A stretch of DNA of 64,000 bases. It comes from Nemertoderma westbladi. Taxonomy: Eukaryota; Xenacoelomorpha; Nemertodermatida; Nemertodermatidae. The translations under genes were made by a program, and so were the position numbers. The notes beneath the pieces were generated by a model. The model did not search any database. It was given only the letters and a program-made list of their open reading frames with translations, and was not told the origin of the DNA. Where the stretch lies: positions 1 to 64,000 of the forward strand of contig JAUCBJ010004614.1 of assembly GCA_032718475.1 (NCBI GenBank). Direction: 5' to 3'. Shown piece by piece: positions 10,896-21,861 of the stretch; position 1 is the first letter of the stretch, and every line of letters begins with the position of its first letter.

Positions 10896-13800
10896 CCATC
10901 AATTATTATCTATATTTCCTCCATCGATATTTCCCCCATCTATATTTCCCCCATCTATATTTCCCCATCTATATTTCCCCCATCTATATTTCCCCCATCT
11001 ATATTTCCCCCATCTGTATTTAGATTTACCCATCTATATTACCCCATCTATATTTCCCCCATCTATATTTCCCCATCTATATTTCCTCCATCTATATATT
11101 TCCCCCATCTATATTTCCCCATCTATATTTCCTCCATCTATATTTCCTCCATCGATATTTCCCCCATCTATATTTCCCCCATCTATATTTCCCCATCTAT
11201 ATTTCCTCCATCTATATTTCCCCCATCTATATTTCCCCATCTATATTTCCCCCATCTATATTTCCTCCATCTATATTTCCCCATCTATATTTCCTCCATC
11301 TATATTTCCCCCATCTATATTTCCCCATCTATATTTCCCCCATCTATATTTCCTCCATCTATATTTCCCCATCTATATTTCCTCCATCTATATATTTCCC
11401 CCATCTATATTTCCCCCATCTGTATTTACCCATCTATATTACCCCATCTATATTTCCCCCATCTGTATTTCCCCATCTATATTTCCCCATCTATATTTCC
11501 CCATCTATATTTCCCCCATCTATATTTCCCCATCTATATTTCCTCCATCTATATTTCCCCCATCTATATTTCCCCCGTCTATATTTCCTCCATCGATATT
11601 TCCCCAATCTATATATATATTTCCCCCGTCTATATTTCCTCCATCGATATTTCCCCAATCTATATATATATTTTCCCCATCTATATTTCCCCCATCTGTA
11701 CTTCCCCATCTATATTTCCTCCATCTATATTTCCCCCATCTATATTTCCTCCATCTATATTTCCCCATCTATATTTCCCCCATCTATATTTCCCCATCTA
11801 TATTTCCCCCATCTATATTTCCCCATCTATATTTCCCCATATATATTTCCTCCATCTATATTTCCTCCATCTATATTTCCCCCATCTATATTTCCTCCAT
11901 CTATATTTCCTCCATCTATATTTCCCCCATCTATATTTCCTCCATCTATATTTCCCCCGTCTATATTTCCTCCATCGATATTTCCCCAATCTATATATAT
12001 ATTTTCCCCATCTATATTTTCCCCATCTGTACTTCCCCATCTATATTTCCTCCATCTATATTTCCCCCATCTATATTTTCCCCATCTGTACTTCCCCATC
12101 TATATTTCCTCCATCTATATTTCCCCCATCTATATTTCCTCCATCTATATTTCCCCATCTATATTTCCCCATATATATTTCCTCCATCTATATTTCCTCC
12201 ATCTATATTTCCCCCATCTATATTTCCCCATATATATTTCCTCCATCTATATTTCCTCCATCTATATTTCCTCCATCGATATTTCCCCAATCTATATATA
12301 TATTTTCCCCATCTATATTTCCCCCATCTATATTTCCTCCATCTATATTTCCCCCATCTATATTTCCCCATCTATATTTCCCCCATCTATATTTCCCCCA
12401 TCTGTATTTACCCATCTATATTACCCCATCTATATTTCCCCCATCTGTACTTCCCCATCTATATTTCCTCCATCTATATTTCCCCCATCTATATTTCCTC
12501 CATCTATATTTCCCCCATCTATATTTCCCCATCTATATTTCCCCCATCTATATTTCCCCATCTATATTTCCCCATATATATTTCCTCCATCTATATTTCC
12601 CCCATCTATATTTCCCCCATCTATATTTCCCCCATCTGTATTTACCCATCTATATTACCCCATCTATATTTCCCCCATCTGTATTTCCCCATCTATATTT
12701 CCCCATCTATATTTCCCCATCTATATTTCGCCCATCTATATTTCCCCATCTATATTTCCTCCATCTATATTTCCCCCATCTATATTTCCCCCGTCTATAT
12801 TTCCTCCATCGATATTTCCCCAATCTATATATATATTTCCCCCGTCTATATTTCCCCCATCTATATTTCCCCATCTATATTTCCCCCATCTATATTTCCC
12901 CATCTATATTTCCCCATATATATTTCCTCCATCTATATTTCCTCCATCTATATTTCCCCCATCTATATTTCCTCCATCTATATTTCCTCCATCTATATTT
13001 CCCCCATCTATATTTCCTCCATCTATATTTCCCCCGTCTATATTTCCTCCATCGATATTTCCCCAATCTATATATATATTTTCCCCATCTATATTTCCCC
13101 CATCTGTACTTCCCCATCTATATTTCCTCCATCTATATTTCCCCCATCTATATTTCCTCCATCTATATTTCCCCATCTATATTTCCCCCATCTATATTTC
13201 CCCATCTATATTTCCCCCATCTATATTTCCCCATCTATATTTCCCCATATATATTTCCTCCATCTATATTTCCTCCATCTATATTTCCCCCATCTATATT
13301 TCCTCCATCTATATTTCCCCCATCTATATTTCCCCATCTATATTTCCCCCATCTATATTTCCCCCATCTATATTTCCCCATCTATATTTCCTCCATCTAT
13401 ATTTCCCCCATCTATATTTCCCCCGTCTATATTTCCTCCATCGATATTTCCCCAATCTATATATATATTTCCCCCGTCTATATTTCCTCCATCGATATTT
13501 CCCCAATCTATATATATATTTTCCCCATCTATATTTCCCCCATCTGTACTTCCCCATCTATATTTCCTCCATCTATATTTCCCCCATCTATATTTCCTCC
13601 ATCTATATTTCCCCATCTATATTTCCCCCATCTATATTTCCCCATCTATATTTCCTCCATCTATATATTTCCCCCATCTATATTTCCCCCATCTATATTT
13701 CCCCCATCTATATTTCCCCATCTATATTTCCCCCATCTATATTTCCCCATCTATATTTCCTCCATCTATATATTTCCCCCATCTATATTTCCCCCATCTA

Positions 13801-15077
13801 TATTTCCCCCATCTATATTTCCCCCATCTATATTTCCTCCATCTATATATTTCCCCCATCTATATTTCCCCCATCTATATTTCCCCCATCTATATTTCCT
13901 CCATCGATATTTCCCCCATCTATATTTCCCCCCTCTATTTCCCCCATCTATATTTCCTCCATCTATATTTCCCCCATCTATATTTCCCCCATCTATATTT
14001 CCCCCATCTATATTTCTTCCATCTATATTTCCCCATCTATATTTCCCCCATCTATATTTCCCCATCTATATTTCCTCCATCTATATATTTCCCCCATCTA
14101 TATTTCCCCCTCTATTTTCCCCCAACTATATTTCCCCCGTTTATATTTCCCCCATCTATATATATATTTCCCCATCTATATTTCCCCCATCTATATTTCC
14201 TCCATCTATATTTCCCCCATCTATATTTCCCCCATCTATATTTCCTCCATCTATATATTTCCCCCATCTATATTTCCCCCATCTATATTTCCCCCATCTA
14301 TATTTCCCCCATCTATATTTCCCCCATCTATATTTCCTCCATCTATATATTTCCCCCATCTATATTTCCCCCATCTATATTTCCCCATATATATTTCCCC
14401 ATCTATATTTCCCCCATCTATATTTCCCCCATCTATATTTCCTCCATCTATATTTCCTCCATCTATATATTTCCCCCTTCTATATTTCCCCCATCTATAT
14501 TTCCCCCATCTATATTTCCCCCATCTATATTTCCTCCATCTATATATTTCCCCCATCTATATTTCCCCCATCTATATTTCCCCCATCTATATTTCCCCCA
14601 TCTATATTTCCCCCATCTATATTTTCCCCATCTATATTTCCTCCATCTATATTTCCTCCATCTATATATTTCCCCCATCTATATTTCCCCCATCTATATT
14701 TCCCCCATCTATATTTCCCCCATCTATATTTCCTCCATCTATATATTTCCCCCATCTATATTTCCCCCCTCTATTTTCCCACAACTATATTTCCCCCGTT
14801 TATATTTCCCCCATCTATATATATATTTCCCCATCTATATTTCCTCCATCTATATTTCCTCCATCTATATATTTCCCCCATCTATATTTCCCCCATCTAT
14901 ATTTCCCCCATCTATATTTCCCCCATCTATATTTCCTCCATCTATATATTTCCCCCATCTATATTTCCCCCATCTATATTTCCCCCCTCTATTTTCCCCC
15001 AACTATATTTCCGCTCTCTATATTTCCTCCATCGATATTTCCCCCATATATATTTCCCCCATCTACATTTCCCCCCT
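10896..15077. repeat. 4.2-kb AT/C-rich minisatellite (14-17 bp units) with higher-order structure
   Basis: Tandem units of TATATTTCCCCCATC (15 bp) with 14-bp (one C fewer), TCC-TCC and 17-bp (extra TA) variants, roughly 280 copies. The C-rich strand is the plus strand. A segment of about 290 bp at 11813-12099 recurs 1,077 bp later (12890-13176), and a segment at 11520-11768 recurs 1,848 bp later. A rarer marker (CCCTCTATTTTCCC then AACTATATTTC) occurs near 14108, 14767 and 14986. Long minus-strand ORFs of GNIDG or KYRWG repeats come from the 15-bp periodicity and are not genes. Confidence 0.97.
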
Positions 15078-15584
15078 CGCGTGGCCGTGTTTCAGGTACA
15101 TCAGCTCACTGTTTCTCGAATTTGTTCAGAATTTCCCGATTTTCCCTTGAAGTTGCTTGTTGATATGGATATTTCATATTTGTATTCTATTACGTTTGTA
15201 TAAGCGAATTATTAGGAAGCTACGATTTATAATATTTTAAACTGTTTCATATTATTTAGCCGATATTATTCCTTAGTTTGGTACATTGCATGGGGGATTA
15301 TTTTGGGATAGTTTATATATTTCCGGTTATTTTTATAGGTAAAATGCTTTGTGCGAATAGATAACAATGATCTGACCGGTGCGCCACTGGTATCATTGGG
15401 ATTTTTACCCAGTGAACGAATTCTACACTGTACAGGTTGATGATGTATATTGAAATACTGAGTACCTCGATCAGTTGGAATTAATCTCGTGTGACAGATA
15501 TGATAATTATCTTGTAACCCATAAATCGCCTATATGGTTAACATAAATTTAAACAATTTGTAAAATAACTTTTATTCTTAAATT
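15078..15584. other. Unassigned spacer with a shared 95-bp segment
   Basis: No gene. A stretch at about 15330-15410 (GCGAATAGATAACAATGATC and flanks) recurs at about 26495-26580, same orientation. This is probably a remnant of one repeat family. Confidence 0.6.
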
Positions 15585-15944
15585 GTTACTTTTTGACGTT
15601 AAAATTGAGTACATTTTTTCATTAGGTGAATAACGTAACCCATAGGTCGCATTGATTTTACTTTTTCCCCGGCTCAAGAAAAAAGTTAAATAAGAATAAA
15701 TGTGAAAATATTTTGGTGGAATTTCTTAAATTTTATTATATGTGTTGAAAGAGCATTGTTTGCAAGTAATTTGAGTAAAATCCATTGTAACGTTAGAAAC
15801 ACAATATCAATATCTAATATTGGCTTATATAGTTAGTTTTCTAGTTACGTAATAAATATTCGAGAACACTAAATTATCTAACATTGAGTGAGGTGCAGTA
15901 GCATCAAGAGTTGAAGAATACAGTAATTTGAATCAGTCGGGTGT

Positions 15945-16625
15945 GTGTCCTAAGACAATGGAGTGGGATATCATATACAGGTATTAACTAATCACTCAAA
16001 GGAAAGTACGGCATACGGGGCAACAGTGGTTTCTAAAACACTGTATATAGATATTATTTGAGGCATGGTTGCCGTAATATTGCAAGAGCACGGGTCAGAG
16101 GCGTAAGGAAGGGGGGGGGGGGGGGGGGGCGATCCCCCGGGCGCACTCACCCAGGGGCGCTGAAATGTCAGGGAATTTTCATTGATACAGTATTTACAGT
16201 ATATGTGTCATAAGCGAAAAAGTGGACACTTTTTCTCGGCTCTCTTCGCACGCCATTATATATATTATTTATAAGTGCACTGTATTAAACTTGTGTGAAA
16301 TAGATTTGATATCGTTATACAGTATACTGTTAGATATATAATATGTAAGAAAACAACGTCATAAAATAAAAGTTAAAATTATTGAAGGTAGGGGGGGGGG
16401 GGGGGCGCCATCTCAGCTTCATTCCCCTGGGTGCCAGAAGGGCTCGCTACGCCTCTGCACGGGAATAATGTTGTTAATATACAATAATAATGTTATAATA
16501 ATAATGTTACTTTCCTTTAAGTGATTAGTTAAAGGCCAAAATATGATATCCCACTCCATAGCGAATAAATTGGTCTTCCGTGCTGCTAGCTCAGTTGTCT
16601 TAGGACACATAATCGGAAGTTTGAA
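15945..16625. mobile_element. Inverted-repeat-bounded insertion in copy A
   Basis: The sequence at 15945-16007 (GGAGTGGGATATCATAT, then TAACTAATCACTCAAAGGAA) is the inverse of that at about 16508-16615, with a small extra segment in the right arm. The interior has two poly-G runs (G19 at 16111-16129, G15 at 16391-16405), each beside a CCCCTGGG/CCCCGGG word, and no transposase. A non-autonomous element or inverted duplication fits. Confidence 0.6.
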
Positions 16626-16662
16626 ACCTAGGTACCGGGTTCGAACCCCAATAGGGTCGGTT
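16580..16662 (+). mobile_element. tRNA-like SINE head
   Basis: TAGCTCAGTTGTC (A-box-like, about 16589) and GGGTTCGAACCCC (B box, about 16638-16650) are spaced as in a tRNA. The anticodon region does not fold convincingly and no acceptor-stem partner follows, so I call it a SINE head or tRNA pseudogene. It overlaps the right arm of the inverted-repeat element. Confidence 0.55.
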
Positions 16663-17602
16663 GATATTTTTCGCTATGGAGAGTATTATCATATTGTGGG
16701 GTGAGTCAAAACTGCGAGCCATCAGCGAACAGTTATAATTATACTAACGATGGCCATTTGCCAAAAGTCTGTGTATTATAATTGTTCGCAAGATGGCTTG
16801 CAGCTTTTGCTGCACGAGGGCCCCACTAGTGTTATATTACATTATAAGTAATTTGAGTCGGAGTAACTATGGAAGTAATATAGTAAAATACTAATACTAG
16901 TTAAATTTATTTTTTAACACTTAATCGCTCTATATCTTAAAACAGAGTTATGCAACAAAAAGCACAAATTTAAGAATAAAATTCCGTATTACATTGGAAA
17001 AAATGTAGAATATTTTTTTCAATATTCTCAACCCTTTTTTAACCTCGCTGGCGCTCGGTAATAAAATACCTTAATAGTGAAACTGAAAACAGGTTCTATA
17101 TTTTTCCGTTGTTTTTGACTAAGATTTTTGAATCACAATAATTTATTATACTAAACGAACATCCCCACCCCTCTGTTGAAATATTGATAATACAATATGC
17201 TAGCTGTTACATCATGCACCCTCAGTCGACCAGGTACTAAACTGCTCGATATTTGTTTAGTTAGTTATCACAGCAGCTCATCGGCCAACAATTATGTAGT
17301 TGACTGAATGTTTTGAAAATTACGGAAAATTTTACTAGAGTGACTACTAGAGTAGAGAGACTACTGAATCATGTTTTTGCAGTAGACACGCTGTCTAATA
17401 CAGCATCATTAACAATTGTTATTATAGTATCATAGGCGTATCACATAGACAACATAATAATTTTTTTCACCAATACCCAAAACCTCGACAATTATTATTC
17501 CACATTAACAATGAATGTTAATAATATCTAATAATTTGATAATATTAATATTTATTCTATTATATTCTTCTGTCTGTTGCTCCTATAACACATCTATCTC
17601 TG

Positions 17603-17941
17603 TTACGGGGCCTTTTTCTTTCTTCTATCTCTATGCAGGGCTGTTTCGCCAAATGATGCACTTTTAGGGCTTCTTCTCTCTGGGCCTGATTTCCCTGTTT
17701 TAGGATTTCCATCTGGATCCGGGTCTGTTTCGCCAGAACCTTTTGTTTTCGATCTTCTATCTCTATCCAGGGCCGCTTCTCCAAAAGCTGCTTTAGCTCT
17801 TCTATCTATAGACAGCGCCCGTTTTTTAGATCTTCTATCGATATCCGAGGCCGTGTTGATTAAAGCTTCTGCCAATACAGCTATACATAGGCCTACCACT
17901 AGAACCGCCATCATTGTCCCCTTTTCCCCCATTCTCTTCAC
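17603..17941 (-). CDS. Putative secreted dibasic-rich peptide precursor, copy A
   Basis: 112-aa ORF, family not recognised. An N-terminal hydrophobic stretch (MMAVLVVGLCIAVLAEA) reads as a signal peptide cleaved after AEA. The rest is charged, with recurring DRDRRSK, IDRRAK and HRDRR motifs, i.e. repeated Arg-Arg/Lys-Lys sites like those processed in peptide precursors. The core repeat (about 15 aa, AAFGEAALDRDRRSK) is a degenerate 45-bp nucleotide repeat. Just 5' of the ORF the minus strand reads CTATTTTTAG|GTGAAGAGAATG, a good 3' splice acceptor, so an upstream exon is likely. Two more copies lie at 62141-62482 and 63517-63732, both minus strand. The alternatives are a coding-like minisatellite within a mobile repeat, or a pseudogene family. 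Confidence 0.45.
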   Translation of the reverse strand: MKRMGEKGTMMAVLVVGLCIAVLAEALINTASDIDRRSKKRALSIDRRAKAAFGEAALDRDRRSKTKGSGETDPDPDGNPKTGKSGPERRSPKSASFGETALHRDRRKKKAP

Positions 17942-18288
17942 CTAAAAATAGATTATGAACAGTATTTATGCATAGATAGACCCCATGTATGAATGTACAG
18001 AGCTATTGAACTGAATACTTTGACCAGAAATATAAAGGATCCCAGGTGCGGTGCTTAACCCAAGGAGACCCAGATGCGCATATCGCTTCTATTTGAAAAG
18101 GGATAGTAAAAGTGTCTGAAAATCAATCAGAAAATCTGAAAAATAGGCGGTCTATTGAAATATTACGATTTTTCTGCGGAAACTTTAGACTGAATGAGTT
18201 TTATTTGAAAAAGATAACTTACAGTTTTAGGCAAGTACATGGCACCAAAATGAGTGATTTATAAGTATTTATTTACTTTAAGGTAAAC

Positions 18289-18780
18289 TTGTCAATTATC
18301 TCCTTGGAGTCAGCTAGACGACTGTGGTTTTCAGTTGTGTACCCTTCAGTCACATACGGTTACGAAGTTTTCCACAATCCAGACGACATCCCCACCGTCG
18401 ACCATGTGTACCGTGTAAGAGGATTTTTCTGGAAGCTATGGTGCATGGTGAGCAAATTCGCCTCACAACAGCCATCCTCAGGGCCGTTGATAATCCGAAC
18501 TCTATCTCGGACGGTGAGAGAGATAGACCTCGCCTGTCTGTCCGGCCTCCGTCGTAGAGCTGCAGCCCAGATGTTATCCAATGGATACCACCAGAAAGTC
18601 TGCTGTGCAGCTAACTGTTGGCGCCCGAAAGACATATGTATATGCTGGCTCTGTCGTCATCCCGCAGTAGATAAAGACCACTCGAAAACCTGTTCAGCCA
18701 TATGCTCCTTCAGCTTGGACCTCAGACTTGCCCTATTCCTCCTCTGTCTTAAAAATCCGGACCCCAGGATTTATAAATGA
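18289..18780 (+). CDS. Unrecognised ORF in copy A insertion
   Basis: 163-aa reading frame without an ATG at its opening. The beginning (RRLWFSVVYPSVTYGYEV) faintly resembles the thumb region of LINE reverse transcriptases, and the C-terminal part is Cys/His-rich (CCAANCW, CICWLCRHPAVDKDH). Copy B lacks this segment, so it arrived by insertion or was deleted from B. Probably a transposon fragment; confidence is low. Confidence 0.25.
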   Translation: MSIISLESARRLWFSVVYPSVTYGYEVFHNPDDIPTVDHVYRVRGFFWKLWCMVSKFASQQPSSGPLIIRTLSRTVREIDLACLSGLRRRAAAQMLSNGYHQKVCCAANCWRPKDICICWLCRHPAVDKDHSKTCSAICSFSLDLRLALFLLCLKNPDPRIYK

Positions 18781-20140
18781 AGGAATTATTTTATTTTATC
18801 AAGTTTTTACCCCGTTAAACTAGGTTAACCTTAGTTATATCGCATTTTGTTTTTAATAAATATATTTATTAATAATGTATGTGTGCTTTAAATTTTACTA
18901 CTGTATATATCCATGAAGGATAATACAATCTTTTCGCTCATAAGTATTTATCAGCCATATCGCATCGCTATCAAAAATAATTGCTTATTGTATAGGCATT
19001 GCGAGGTAGTTTGGTAGAATCTAATACTAAAGCTGAGAAACATAATATAATATTTTTGTTATTTTTTTTGTATCCCAAACGCCGAATACTGCTTAACAAC
19101 GATTTACGTGATGATTGTGCGTTCCAGTTCCAGAACAGTGCCGAACAGTGCCGTGTAGATTATTGACGTAGTGTAGGGTACAGTATTTACAGTCAATCCT
19201 ATTTACCGTATTTTAGGCCCTAACGTAAAACACAACGAAATTCTCAATCAATGCAAACGATACTTTTTGGTTGCAGTGTTTGAAATATTTTTGAGGTCAA
19301 AAATTCTGGTGGGAGAAGTTACATCTGTTACTGTACAGTAGTATCCCGGGAGAGAGGCAGCGTTAATAAACTTTCTATATTTGTACAGTAGTAGGCCGAC
19401 TACCACCAAAATGACAATAACAATGATTGCTGTAAATGATCAGACAAATTGGCGTTGCTCTGAAAAATAGATTGGTAACTCCTGTATCTAGAAGTGAATG
19501 GTTCAGTTAATATATACTGTATATTCAATCTAATGTTGCTACGTAAAAAAACGCGTACCCTACTATTGGTATTTTGGTACAGATGAAATGCGAATTAATT
19601 TTTGATTTCCCCACCTCCTCAACTACAGTATTAAGTCGGTAAAATACCAATCATTGTTAAATAAGCATTCATTTTGTTGAACATTTTCCGATATACTGTA
19701 GACATATATTTATGAATCATCTTAATTGAGTGTAGGCCTACAACTCGCGAGAAAGAGAGATAAATACCTTAAATCTCAACAGTTACAAAAAATATTATTG
19801 TCATATTATTTGAAAATACCGCCATATTTCCCATAAAGGTTTGAGAGAGTCTAGTGTTCCAGAAACTTGTACTATCCTTCTTTCAACATGCCCCACCCAT
19901 ATGTGTCGCCTACATACAGTAGATGTTTCCGGGCTCCCGGACTATAAGTCCAACCTTTTCTGGAGGTTTCCTTGAAGACTTCACTGAAATTTTTCCCAAT
20001 CACTCTCGTATAAAATTCCTTAAATAATTTATTTAAAGTTTCTTAATTTTGTAAGGAAGGAAGGAAGTGCTTCCTCTTGATTTGTGTGCGCGGTATATCG
20101 GGCCCACAGTATATATATTAATTTAGGATAATATATTCGC
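18781..20140. other. Non-coding part of copy A
   Basis: No ORF of note. 18781-19580 has no counterpart in copy B. From about 19590 similarity to 62810-63190 resumes and is strong from 19855 (CTTGTACTATCCTTCTTTC and following). Confidence 0.6.
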
Positions 20141-20444
20141 AACATCTGGAGTTTTAGGACATACAGCCATTCTCATTAATAAGACAATACAGTACAGTAT
20201 GTATGATGATTAGGCCTATGATGTAACATAATACTGCACCCACCGTAAATATTCCGCCCACATAGCGAAATAACAGCTGTATAATACTTGGGTACACCCG
20301 GTGTAACTGACAATTTAAATTAAAATGAATCGTTTTCGATTATACCAGTACGCCTAAATGCAACTGCTGTACAAGTATCAAATTATTATTAATATTACAT
20401 ACTGTATTATCTTATTGATAATAATTGCTGAAACTCCAGATGTG
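20141..20444. repeat. Segment bounded by inverted repeats, inverted relative to copy B
   Basis: AACATCTGGAGTTTTAG at the left and CTGAAACTCCAGATGTG at the right form inverted ends. The enclosed 300 bp matches 63270-63512 in the opposite orientation, while the surrounding copy A/copy B match is in the same orientation. The segment has therefore flipped in one copy. Confidence 0.75.
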
Positions 20445-21073
20445 TCGAATACAGATTATCCTAAATGCAAAACAACATTCCTGATAAATATTCCTACTGT
20501 ACATAAATATATATAAATAATATTCTCAGATGTGGGAGGAGACCGATTAAGGTGTTTAGACCTTTAACAGTTTAACCTGTTATTTTACGTGTCTTATATT
20601 GTTTGCTAGTCCGTACAAAGTCAGACAACAGTAGAAGACAGTCTTGCGCGGCGTATGACCCATCGTGTGTGGGAGACTGAATTTTGAGACTGAATTTTGG
20701 TTGCGCACAAGACTGTAAATTTTTTTTTATGGCGTTTCGATCACGGGGTCACTGAAAAATAGCGATTCCCCGATTTTAACTCGTCGAGTATGCACCAACT
20801 TTTTTATTTGGGCTATTCAGTCATTTGAGCAACATCTTTGAGCCTCAGAATCTTTTCAAATATCGCCAATCTCGCACAGAACGTCGCAAAAATTTGTTAG
20901 TCCGACAAAAAAACGCACTAATTCGTCTAAAAGAGTAAATTATTGGTTGCAGAATAATATGATTCAACTAGAATAGCCAGCCAGCTGTAGGGCTGTAAGG
21001 AGACCGTCCATATAGACAAACGTAGTGTAGTTGGGTGCCTCATCATTCATTATCATCAACCTATAAAACATTT
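20445..21073. other. Unassigned spacer
   Basis: AT-rich, no ORF or repeat family that I recognise, apart from short TGAATTTTG repeats near 20680-20700. Confidence 0.5.
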
Positions 21074-21265
21074 GAACGGCCTTGGGCTCTATTGGCCCTG
21101 GCTCACTGGAGATGAATTTTCAGTCCACCTACCAACTCGCCCCCACCCCCATCTATATAATCCCTTGGTTTCTCCTATTGGATATTGCTTCTGGCAAACA
21201 ATCCCTAAATTGGCTCCCCCTCATTTTGTTAGTTTAGAACGCATAGCGGGGTGAATCCGCTAACA
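21074..21265 (-). repeat. LTR-like remnant of a decayed BEL-like element
   Basis: Ends GGTGAATCCGCTAACA, followed by CTCCCCCCATG. This matches the LTR end and polypurine tract of the intact LTR element at 53.8 kb (CGCTAACA-type end, then CTCCCCCCCATG). Its GGCCCTGGCTCACTGGAG and CATTTTGTT..GTTTAGA words recur at 26404-26487. Orientation (minus) is inferred from the adjacent polypurine tract. The outer boundary is not defined. Confidence 0.5.
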
Positions 21266-21458
21266 CTCCCCCCATGCTATCTTCCCGGTTGGAAGATAGC
21301 ATCCAACGTAAAGTGCGCTCCATTTCTGGGGAATCCGATCTATTATCGGATATGGGATGGGATTAACTTCACCAGGGCCAGTTTCCCAAGCTGGCCCCAC
21401 TGGGTCTGATGTTACTACCCAACCTTGGCACTCCTGCGAGCTATGGTGAGCCAAGGTA
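21266..21458 (-). other. Multi-hairpin module next to LTR (copy 1)
   Basis: Consecutive stems: TGCTATCTTCC/GGAAGATAGCA (21275-21285, 21291-21301), TCCGAT/ATCGGA (21334-21339, 21345-21350), GGGCCAG/CTGGCCC (21375-21381, 21391-21397) and CTTGGC/GCCAAG (about 21423-21456). The first three have positional counterparts at 53848-53971 in a related LTR element, with substitutions that keep pairing. It would be transcribed near the 3' end of the element RNA. Confidence 0.55.
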
Positions 21459-21861
21459 TGCGTCGCGTCTCTATTTAGATGACCGCCTACTCCTCACACA
21501 ATTTTATATTGGGATACCGTAGGATCTGCTCTGTCGGATCCCAACTTCCTCACTCCCCACATATCTCCATAGTCCCATTGGACTCAGCCTCATCCCCTAC
21601 TCGCTCCTCATATTGTCCTGGATGTCACAGCTCACTCTTATTGGTTTCCCATAGTCTCACACATGAGGACTTTACACGTGATAAATGGGATCCGTCTATT
21701 GTCTCGTCCTCGTGTTTAGTCAGTAAGTCCCTCCTCCCAATAGCTAGTTGAGAAACGTTATATCTGACATCCGTAGTACGTACTTAATGTTTCTATTCTA
21801 ATAATTTGGAACTTACTTATTGCACTGATTTTATTGCATTACATAAGTTAATTGAAGTAAG

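Larger units (their letters stand above)
15585..20480. repeat. Duplicated block, copy A
   Basis: Patches along this block recur in the same order at 61048-63540: TTTTATTCTTAAATTGTT at the left edge, the CTGGCGC..GGTAATAAAATACC segment (about 17050), the peptide ORF region (17540-18120), a segment at about 19590-19650, and a strong match at about 19855-20060 (CTTTCAACATGCCCC and following). Copy A is longer because of insertions at 15945-16625 and about 18120-19580. Confidence 0.8.

Noticed and set aside
11491-14755. Dozens of 65-100-codon minus-strand ORFs of KYRWG / GNIDG repeats
   Set aside because: They follow from the 15-bp unit being a multiple of three without stops on that strand; frames change wherever a 14-bp unit occurs, and no start, splice or signal context supports genes.
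10896-15077. CRISPR-like array
   Set aside because: Units are contiguous without unique spacers, and the context is an animal genome; the same applies to the 16-bp and 44/46-bp arrays.
17560-17784. Alternative frame over peptide copy A (WIEIEDRKQK-type)
   Set aside because: Open only because of the 45-bp repeat; it has no signal-like start and overlaps the frame that carries one in all three copies.
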